From JAWBSP01 sp964632175 (lineage in GTDB: Archaea; Hadarchaeota; Hadarchaeia; Hadarchaeales; JAWBSP01), in assembly GCA_964632175.1 (NCBI GenBank), contig CAZWBJ010000013.1:1-27263 (forward strand): 27,263 nucleotides of DNA, read 5' to 3'. The notes under the pieces were generated by a model. It was given only the letters and a program-made list of their open reading frames with translations, searched no databases and was not told where the DNA came from. Positions 21,751-27,263 of this stretch are shown here, one piece after another; within the stretch, counting starts at the first letter, position 1, and each line of letters starts with the position of its first letter. The position numbers and the translations under genes were made by a program.

Positions 21751-22935
21751 TCAATTGTTTCCTCGCCGTTGACCGAGAACCTTCCTATATACTTCTAGGT
21801 GCTTCCTGGCCGCCTGCTCCACGGTGAAATACTTCAGCACTCTTCTCCTTGAGTTTGCCCCCTTCCTCTTCCTCTCGCGATCGTTCTCCGCGAGAGATAG
21901 AATGGCCTCGGCCAGCTGATCCACTTCACCCTTCTCCACAAGAATGCCATTTTCCTCCGCGACTGCTTCCATGATGCCTGGAATCTTGGTGGCCACCACG
22001 GGTAGCCCGAATGCCATGGCCTCCAACACCACTGTGGAAAAGGCTTCTTTCAAGGAGGGGAGCACGAAAATATCCGCAGAAGCGTAGGCCTCCAGCAATT
22101 CGTTGAAATGCAACCCACCCGTGAAAATGACGTTCTCCTCCAGGCCTAGGCTCCGCTGCAATTCTTTCCATGGGTTTCTCCCTTCACCTAGGAAAGAAGT
22201 CGGACCAACCAGCACGAACTTGACGTCCGGCCTCTGCTCCACCACTTTCTTTGCGGCCCTCAGCAGGTATCCAACACCCTTCGCGGGGGTTAGCTTTCCC
22301 ACGAAGAGGACCATCGGTCCCCGGATTCCCAGCTTCTCCTTGAATCTAGAGCGCCTGGGGGAGAAGGTTTGCGCATCTACGAAGTTGTGGATTACAAAGG
22401 GGGGATTCAATCCCGCCATGCCCTGAGCGGCCGCCTCGGAACTTGCTATAACGGCATCGGCCCTCCTGATACAGAAACCCTCTATTCTCATCATCAGCCT
22501 TGAGGGGGAAGGGAGTTCGGAGGGGGGAAGAGACCAGTCGGGATTGTGGGAAGTGTAAACAAGCGGCTTCCCTAAGAGTTCCTTGAAAAAAGCAAAAACA
22601 AAACCGCACATGCTTGTGTGCACATGAAATAGATCCACCTCCTTTCTCAGCCCGCGGGCACGTGGGAGAGCTAGGAAAGCAAAGAGGAGCTCCGTTAAAA
22701 TGGGTGAGAGCTTTCCCAGCCCCCTTAGCTTGGGTGCCAGCACTCTCTTGAACCTTATTCCTCCCTCGCTCCCACCCTTTGTATCGATCACGAGAACCTC
22801 CTGGCCCAGCTCGGTGAGCCCCTTTGCTAGATTGAAAACCACCCTCTCTACTCCCCCTCCCCGCTCGGGAGGTATGGGGGCCACTCCTGTACCAATCATA
22901 CATATTTTGAGTCTCCTTTGGGGTGCTTCGGCCAC
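21751..22935 (-). CDS. Glycosyltransferase family 4 (GT-B)
   Basis: This 394-residue retaining glycosyltransferase shows the GT4 layout. The N-terminal Rossmann domain has the Gly-rich acceptor loop (IPPERGGGVERVVFNLAKGL), DLFHVHTS and LVYTSHNP. The C-terminal donor domain has VLFVGKLTPAKGVGYLLRA and the E-x7-E motif in EAFSTVVLEAMAFGLPVVAT. A GTG at 22935 is the start, supported by a strong TATA-like box 22 nt upstream. It is the only minus-strand gene of the glycan locus and shares a divergent promoter region with the GT2 gene at 22999. Confidence 0.9.
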   Translation of the reverse strand: MAEAPQRRLKICMIGTGVAPIPPERGGGVERVVFNLAKGLTELGQEVLVIDTKGGSEGGIRFKRVLAPKLRGLGKLSPILTELLFAFLALPRARGLRKEVDLFHVHTSMCGFVFAFFKELLGKPLVYTSHNPDWSLPPSELPSPSRLMMRIEGFCIRRADAVIASSEAAAQGMAGLNPPFVIHNFVDAQTFSPRRSRFKEKLGIRGPMVLFVGKLTPAKGVGYLLRAAKKVVEQRPDVKFVLVGPTSFLGEGRNPWKELQRSLGLEENVIFTGGLHFNELLEAYASADIFVLPSLKEAFSTVVLEAMAFGLPVVATKIPGIMEAVAEENGILVEKGEVDQLAEAILSLAENDRERKRKGANSRRRVLKYFTVEQAARKHLEVYRKVLGQRRGNN

Positions 22936-22950
22936 TTATGACTTCACTGG

Positions 22951-22978
22951 AAATTATAAAACGTCAAAGCTTATAATG
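22951..22978. promoter_or_regulatory. Divergent TATA-like boxes of GT4 and GT2 genes
   Basis: On the minus strand GTTTTATAATTT (22951-22962) lies about 22 nt before GTG 22935. On the plus strand CTTATAATG (22970-22978) lies about 25 nt before ATG 22999. These are among the clearest TATA elements in the window and mark the start of the more AT-rich block. Confidence 0.6.
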
Positions 22979-22998
22979 TTTCCAGCAGAGAGAAAGAA

Positions 22999-23997
22999 AT
23001 GCCCGCCGACGCTTCTGGTGCTGTCGAATCTGAGGCAGTTTCCCCCGAGTTTTCTGTGGTTATCACGACCTACAACGAAGAAGAAAATATTGCCCGCCTG
23101 CTGGATTCAATACAGAAACAAAAATTGAAACCTGTAGAAATAATCATCGTTGACGATTCCACCGACAGGACTCCAGAAATAATCATGAGTTATTCAAAAT
23201 CGCTCCCCATCAAACTCGTGAAAAGAGAGTACAGGATAGGTTCCGAAAACTCTATACTGCTCGGCCTCCAAATGGCAAAGTGTAAATACGTAGTACTACT
23301 CCATGCCGATCAAGAGCTAACCGAAGGTTTCTTCGAAAAAGTTCTAGACCCTCTGAAGAACGATCAGATTGGTGCAGTGGGAGTCACTCAGCTTATCCCC
23401 CCTGGTGCGAGAGAGATAGACAAGCTGTTTTCCTCCTTCCGAGGGACTGGAGTGGAGAAAGATAGATTTGTCAGGCACATCATCACGGGGGCATACAAAA
23501 AAGAGGTTCTAGAAAAAGTGGGCTATTTTGATCCCAGCTACAAGGCCTGCGCGGAGATAGACTTATCGAGAAGGATAGTAAACAGCGGCTACAAGATACT
23601 GAAGTTCAGCCAAGCCCAGGTGTACCTTTGGGAGGGAAGCTCCAGTGACACGCTCTTTAAAAAGTTCAAAAGAGAAGTGTATTACTCAAAACCCATTCCC
23701 CGATTCTGCCTGAAGTATCCCGATTACATAAAGTGGCCCCTGCTCCAGCTTGGCCCCTTGACTTTCCCATTAGCATTCTTTTTCCACTGGTACCTGCGGC
23801 TCCTGCTGCTCTACTTCCTAGCGTTCTCTCTGCATTCCTCCATCGTCGCGTATAGAAAATTGAGAAACCCGAAACTATCGCTACTGGCCTTCCTCTTCAG
23901 ACCCGTGCGCTTGCTTTTTTACTCCTACGGCTTCCTGCTGGGAATTCTTGCCCTCATGTCTGGTAGAAGCACCCGAGCGAGCACCATTAAACCTTGA
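22999..23997 (+). CDS. Glycosyltransferase family 2, membrane-associated, atypical acidic motif
   Basis: This 332-residue GT-A enzyme has FSVVITTYNEEENIARLLDS, IIIVDDSTDRT and a later block GVEKDRFVRHIITGAYKKEV. The metal-binding position reads LLHADQEL (about 101-108) instead of the common DxD or DDD. GYFDPSYKACAEIDLSRRIV supplies the ED-type catalytic region. The C-terminus has hydrophobic segments (TFPLAFFFHWYLRLLLLYFL and LFYSYGFLLGILAL). The first 17 residues are acidic and not conserved-looking. It overlaps the next GT4 gene by 4 nt and begins a four-gene run in which codons are more A/T-rich than upstream. Confidence 0.87.
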   Translation: MPADASGAVESEAVSPEFSVVITTYNEEENIARLLDSIQKQKLKPVEIIIVDDSTDRTPEIIMSYSKSLPIKLVKREYRIGSENSILLGLQMAKCKYVVLLHADQELTEGFFEKVLDPLKNDQIGAVGVTQLIPPGAREIDKLFSSFRGTGVEKDRFVRHIITGAYKKEVLEKVGYFDPSYKACAEIDLSRRIVNSGYKILKFSQAQVYLWEGSSSDTLFKKFKREVYYSKPIPRFCLKYPDYIKWPLLQLGPLTFPLAFFFHWYLRLLLLYFLAFSLHSSIVAYRKLRNPKLSLLAFLFRPVRLLFYSYGFLLGILALMSGRSTRASTIKP

Positions 23998-25118
23998 AAC
24001 TCCTATACCTGCTAGACGCCTTCGGCTCTTTCTCTGGGGCTAAAACCCATGGTGTCCTGCCCAGGATGTTGGATATGCTAGAAATCTACTCACAAAACTT
24101 CGAAAGAGTATACGTGGTGAGTATAGATAAAGAAAAGTTTGGGGCTCTCCCAAAAAATGTTGAACACCTGCCCTTTAGGCTACCGCCGAAAAAGTTTCTC
24201 TACCTGCTATTCGCTGGTCCATTAAATTACAGAAAAGTTGACTGCGTGGAGGCGGCTTGGACCGCCACCTCGGCTGTCCCATTATGGATCTACAAAATCA
24301 CTGGCAAGAAGATTTTCCTACACCACTGCTGGGATCTGGAAGATTCCCTTCTGGAAAGTAAAAGACCGGTGGCGGCTTTGCTGGCAAAAATTTTACAGAT
24401 TGTCGGTTTCAGGATGGCCGACCTCATTGGCGTGACCACAAACCGGCTCAGAGAGAAGGTTACGAGGTACGCGGGGGAAAGAAAAGTCTTTCTGCTTCCA
24501 AACTATGTCGACACCCAGCGTTTCAGGAGGATAAAAACAAGGAAGATCCGCAACCTGCTCGTTTTTGTCGGGAGGTTACACCCTGACAAAAACCTTCACA
24601 TGCTCTTGGAGGCCATGAGGGGCCTTCCACAATTTAAGCTGTGGGTAATCGGGACTGGACCCCTAAAGGGAGAGCTGATGGCGATGAAAGAAAAATACGG
24701 TTTGAAAAACGTCCAGTTTTTGGGATCCGTTCTGCACGATGAGCTACCAAAATACCTAAACAAAGCGGAGGCTTTTATCATGGTTTCCCACAGGGAGGGG
24801 CATCCGCTGGCCCTGATAGAAGCCATGGCATGTGGGCTACCCTGCATAGGCACAAATGTCCCTGGGATAAACGATGTAATCATAGACCAGAAAACAGGCC
24901 TCCTGTGTGAAAAAAGACCCGAGGCTATAAGGGAGTGCATCCTAAAAATGTTCGGGAACAGGAAGAAAATGCGAGAACTCGGGGATAACGCCCTAAAATT
25001 TGCCATGGAAAATTACTCAAAAAACAAGCTGATGGAGAAAAAAATGAGAATTTTAAAAATGCTAGGAATGGGCGAAGTGAATCTGGCTAAAATACTACGC
25101 ACGAACCACGAACCATGA
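23994..25118 (+). CDS. Glycosyltransferase family 4 (GT-B)
   Basis: This 374-residue GT-B enzyme starts at TTG 23994, overlapping the GT2 stop as TTGA. The donor domain has VFVGRLHPDKNLHMLLEAM, WVIGTGPLKGEL and VQFLGSVLHDELPKYL. The E-x7-E motif is in REGHPLALIEAMACGLPCIG. The N-terminal acceptor domain is less typical: LLYLLDAFGSFSGAKTHG, then LHHCWDLEDSLLESK. It ends in a basic helical tail. The ATGA overlap with the next flavoprotein gene shows a tightly coupled operon of four genes (22999-26446 plus possibly the methyltransferase). Confidence 0.87.
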   Translation: MKLLYLLDAFGSFSGAKTHGVLPRMLDMLEIYSQNFERVYVVSIDKEKFGALPKNVEHLPFRLPPKKFLYLLFAGPLNYRKVDCVEAAWTATSAVPLWIYKITGKKIFLHHCWDLEDSLLESKRPVAALLAKILQIVGFRMADLIGVTTNRLREKVTRYAGERKVFLLPNYVDTQRFRRIKTRKIRNLLVFVGRLHPDKNLHMLLEAMRGLPQFKLWVIGTGPLKGELMAMKEKYGLKNVQFLGSVLHDELPKYLNKAEAFIMVSHREGHPLALIEAMACGLPCIGTNVPGINDVIIDQKTGLLCEKRPEAIRECILKMFGNRKKMRELGDNALKFAMENYSKNKLMEKKMRILKMLGMGEVNLAKILRTNHEP

Positions 25119-26446
25119 AAGTGGGCATACTAGGCGGAGGCCTAACCGGGCTCGCCCTCGGATACTTCCTGAAAGAGAGGGGCATTGATTTTGAAATTCT
25201 GGAAAAGGAGGGGGAATGCGGGGGCCTGTGCCGTTCCATCCAAGAGAATGGTTTCACCTTCGATATTGGGGGGCACATTCTTTTCTCGAAAGAGAAGATC
25301 TTGAATTTCATCCTAGGGCTGCTAGGAGAGAACAGAATTGAGCACAGGAGGAACACAAAAGTTTTTTACAAGGGAAGGTTCGTAAAATATCCCTTTGAGA
25401 ACGGCCTGGCCGATCTGCCAAAGGAGGAGAACTTTGAATGCCTGCACGAGTTCATCAAGGTCCTGATACAGAAAGAGAAGGGGCTGGTAAAGCCCCCAGA
25501 GAATTTTGAGGAGTGGATTTACGCCACCTTTGGAAAGGGGATAGCCGAGAAGTATCTCATACCCTACAACCGGAAGATCTGGAAGTTTGACCTGAGGAGG
25601 ATGGCAACCTTCTGGATCGCCGACAGACTTCCAATGCCCCCTATAGAGGATGTGATAAAATCGTCGATAGGAATTGAGACAGAGGGCTATACACACCAGC
25701 TCCACTTTTACTACCCCCTTAGAGGGGGAATACAGAGCCTGCCGAGAAGCCTGGAGAAAGAGGTTGGAGATAGGATAACAAGGAAGTTTAGGGTGAGAGA
25801 AGTTTACCGCGAGGGCGGGGCTTGGATCGTCTCTGACGGTGGGAGAAAAAAGGAGTTTGACAAAATAATCTCGACCATTCCCATTCACCACCTAGTAAAC
25901 GCTCTCAAGGACGTTCCCTCCGAAGTTGAGCACGCCACCAAGGACTTGAAATACAATTCGCTAATAGTGATTGCGCTGGGGCTGGACGCCGAGAAGGTGT
26001 CAGACCTTCACTGGCTCTATTTCCCAGATAGGGATCTCCTTACCCATCGTGTAGTTTTTCTGAGCAATTACAGCCCCCAGATGTGTCCCCCAGGTAAATC
26101 TTCTATCATTGCGGAGATAACCTACAGGGAGGGTGATGAGATTTCTAGGATGGAGGAAGAGGTGTTGATGGAAAATGTGATTGAGGGCCTGCACGAGAGA
26201 AATATTATCGATAAAAAGAAAATCTGCTTCAAAAAAATTCTGAAATCTGAGTACGCATACGTGATTTACGATCTAGACTATCAGAGGAACATGAAAATCG
26301 TCACAGATTTCTTCGGTCAACTCGGAGTCGAGCTGTGCGGTCGTTTCTCCGAGTTCAAGTATCTGAATATGGATGCATGCATCAAAAGTGCGATGGAATG
26401 TGCCAATAAATTGCGGACAAGTAAAGGCGATCAAAATGACTTATAA
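25115..26446 (+). CDS. FAD-dependent oxidoreductase, UDP-galactopyranose mutase/amine oxidase-like
   Basis: This 443-residue flavoprotein opens with the dinucleotide-binding fold MKVGILGGGLTGLALGYFL and the ribose ligand Glu in ILEKEGECGGLCRS. FDIGGHILF, FVKYPFENGLADLP and YYPLRGGIQSLPRSLEKEV resemble amine oxidase-type enzymes of glycan loci, including UDP-galactopyranose mutase. DYQRNMKIVTDFFGQLGVEL and GRFSEFKYLNMDACI close the FAD domain. Within a glycosyltransferase operon the likely substrate is a nucleotide or lipid-linked sugar. Annotation as protoporphyrinogen oxidase would be a family-level artefact. It overlaps the GT4 gene by 4 nt. Confidence 0.82.
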   Translation: MKVGILGGGLTGLALGYFLKERGIDFEILEKEGECGGLCRSIQENGFTFDIGGHILFSKEKILNFILGLLGENRIEHRRNTKVFYKGRFVKYPFENGLADLPKEENFECLHEFIKVLIQKEKGLVKPPENFEEWIYATFGKGIAEKYLIPYNRKIWKFDLRRMATFWIADRLPMPPIEDVIKSSIGIETEGYTHQLHFYYPLRGGIQSLPRSLEKEVGDRITRKFRVREVYREGGAWIVSDGGRKKEFDKIISTIPIHHLVNALKDVPSEVEHATKDLKYNSLIVIALGLDAEKVSDLHWLYFPDRDLLTHRVVFLSNYSPQMCPPGKSSIIAEITYREGDEISRMEEEVLMENVIEGLHERNIIDKKKICFKKILKSEYAYVIYDLDYQRNMKIVTDFFGQLGVELCGRFSEFKYLNMDACIKSAMECANKLRTSKGDQNDL

Positions 26447-26531
26447 AGGGATTTCGGAAGGGGCGGCACCTCGCACTCACGAAGTAGCGTTCTAGCTAAT
26501 AAAAAATGATATTTCGCATTATTCTAAGGTT

Positions 26532-27107
26532 TTGATTGCTGGTTCAGGGGAGGGGGCATTCGAACAACGGTTATTGGATGCTGGTCTACCACCAGAAAAC
26601 ATTTTCTCCTGCGACATTCGACCAGAACTATTCCGAGTAAAAGAGATCAAGTGTCTGAAATGCGATTTTAGTGGACCTCTTCCCTACAAAACAGCGAGCT
26701 TTGATATTGCTGTTAGCATAGAAGTTTTAGAACATCTCGAAAATCCTTGGTATCATCTAAATGAATTGCATCGGGTTCTTAAATCAGGAGGAGTGCTTGT
26801 ATTGACCGTGCCGAACACTCAGGCCCTATTCGAGCGTTTATATTATCTGCTCACGGGTAAATTTTGGCAATTTGCCGTTGGTAGGGGAGGACGACCAACC
26901 ATATTTGCACCAGAGGGCCATGGCCATCTAACTCCTATATTTGATTGGATTTTAGAGGATTTTATTAAGGATAAATTTTACATCATAAAAAGAACATATA
27001 ATCGAGGATGGATTCCGTTACTCCGGTTAGAACTCCCTTCAGAATTTTTGGGTAAACCCCTCAAAATTTTGGGTGAAAGTTCAATTTGGAAACTTAAAAA
27101 GCGGTAG
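26532..27107 (+). CDS. Class I SAM-dependent methyltransferase, possibly N-terminally truncated
   Basis: This protein of about 191 residues carries motif I (AGSGEGAFEQ), the acidic end of strand 2 (CDIRPE), the strand 4 block FDIAVSIEVLEHLENP and the post-motif ELHRVLKSGGVLVLTVPNT. This is the UbiE/COQ5-like pattern common in glycan loci. The TTG at 26532 starts right at strand 1. In-frame sequence upstream (NDISHYSKV) also looks native but reaches TAG at 26493 without ATG, GTG or TTG, so the N-terminus may be lost or a rare start used. Composition is clearly more AT-rich than the rest of the window. It follows the flavoprotein gene by 85 bp. Confidence 0.75.
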   Translation: MIAGSGEGAFEQRLLDAGLPPENIFSCDIRPELFRVKEIKCLKCDFSGPLPYKTASFDIAVSIEVLEHLENPWYHLNELHRVLKSGGVLVLTVPNTQALFERLYYLLTGKFWQFAVGRGGRPTIFAPEGHGHLTPIFDWILEDFIKDKFYIIKRTYNRGWIPLLRLELPSEFLGKPLKILGESSIWKLKKR

Positions 27108-27243
27108 TCCACGTGGTACTTGTTTGAGGTAATCCGAACTCCGTCAACCGTCGTCCCATGTAATCAGCAGCCAGACCAATGGCTGGATCGATTATGAAAG
27201 AAATTCCGAATCCGAGTACCCTTATGTGATTAGCGGCCTCCTG
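27094..27243 (-). pseudogene. Short C-terminal remnant, possibly of a membrane transporter
   Basis: A minus frame bounded by stops at 27244-27246 and 27094-27096 reads EAANHIRVLGFGISFIIDPA, then IGLAADYMGRRLTEFGL. GLAADYMGRR resembles the G-x3-D-x2-GRR loop of major facilitator transporters after a hydrophobic segment. There is no start codon within it before TACATG and the 5' side is cut by a stop, so at best it is a fragment with a frameshift. The assignment rests on one motif, and the stretch is only about 50 codons. Confidence 0.2.
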
Positions 27244-27263
27244 TCAAACGAGCAGTTGTGACA

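Overview
The window looks like archaeal chromosome from a moderately GC-rich thermophile-type lineage, probably an uncultured euryarchaeote-like organism. The signs are a tRNA-Tyr with a short intron after the anticodon-adjacent base, archaeal-type QueD and QueE, DUF763 and DUF1464 (predicted butyrate kinase) proteins, an ATPase-less Lon-like protease, and above all A/T-rich TATA-like boxes centred about 20-27 nt upstream of many start codons (ATG, GTG or TTG). That spacing indicates mostly leaderless transcripts. I cannot name the genus. A block of 100 N at 9467-9566 shows this is a scaffolded draft assembly, so linkage across it is an assembly claim.

Left end (1-1300): decayed accessory DNA. 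It holds the C-terminus of an unrecognised protein, a small membrane protein that probably carries a frameshift, a minus-strand remnant of an AAA-type ATPase, and the C-terminal piece of an AbiEi-like antitoxin. Then comes housekeeping DNA (1312-9462): tRNA-Pro(TGG); queD-queE (archaeosine/7-deazaguanine pathway) divergent from a nadC-like gene; a small winged-helix protein; DUF763; tRNA-Tyr(GTA) with a 12-nt intron; and a minus-strand group of radical SAM/SPASM protein, DUF1464 kinase-like protein, phosphohexomutase (GlmM/ManB type) and an NDP-sugar epimerase. tRNA-Arg(TCT) precedes the gap.

Middle (9567-17260): an unrecognised archaeal protein; argH; a PfkB sugar kinase; a gene-free stretch of about 370 bp; an ACT-domain regulator divergent from argG; a membrane-anchored Lon-like protease; and a two-gene type IV toxin-antitoxin-like module (winged-helix AbiEi-like regulator plus AbiEii-like nucleotidyltransferase) with a strong inverted repeat over its promoter and a doubtful start codon.

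Right part (17337-27107): a surface-glycan locus with two more NDP-sugar epimerases, a Wzx/MATE-like flippase, two GT2 and two GT4 glycosyltransferases, a UDP-galactopyranose-mutase-like flavoprotein and a SAM methyltransferase. Base composition becomes visibly more AT-rich from about 22,940 and more so after 26,450, which suggests a later-acquired block. The phosphohexomutase and epimerase at 5-7 kb could supply activated sugars to this locus. The last 170 bp hold a minus-strand remnant with a weak resemblance to a transporter motif.
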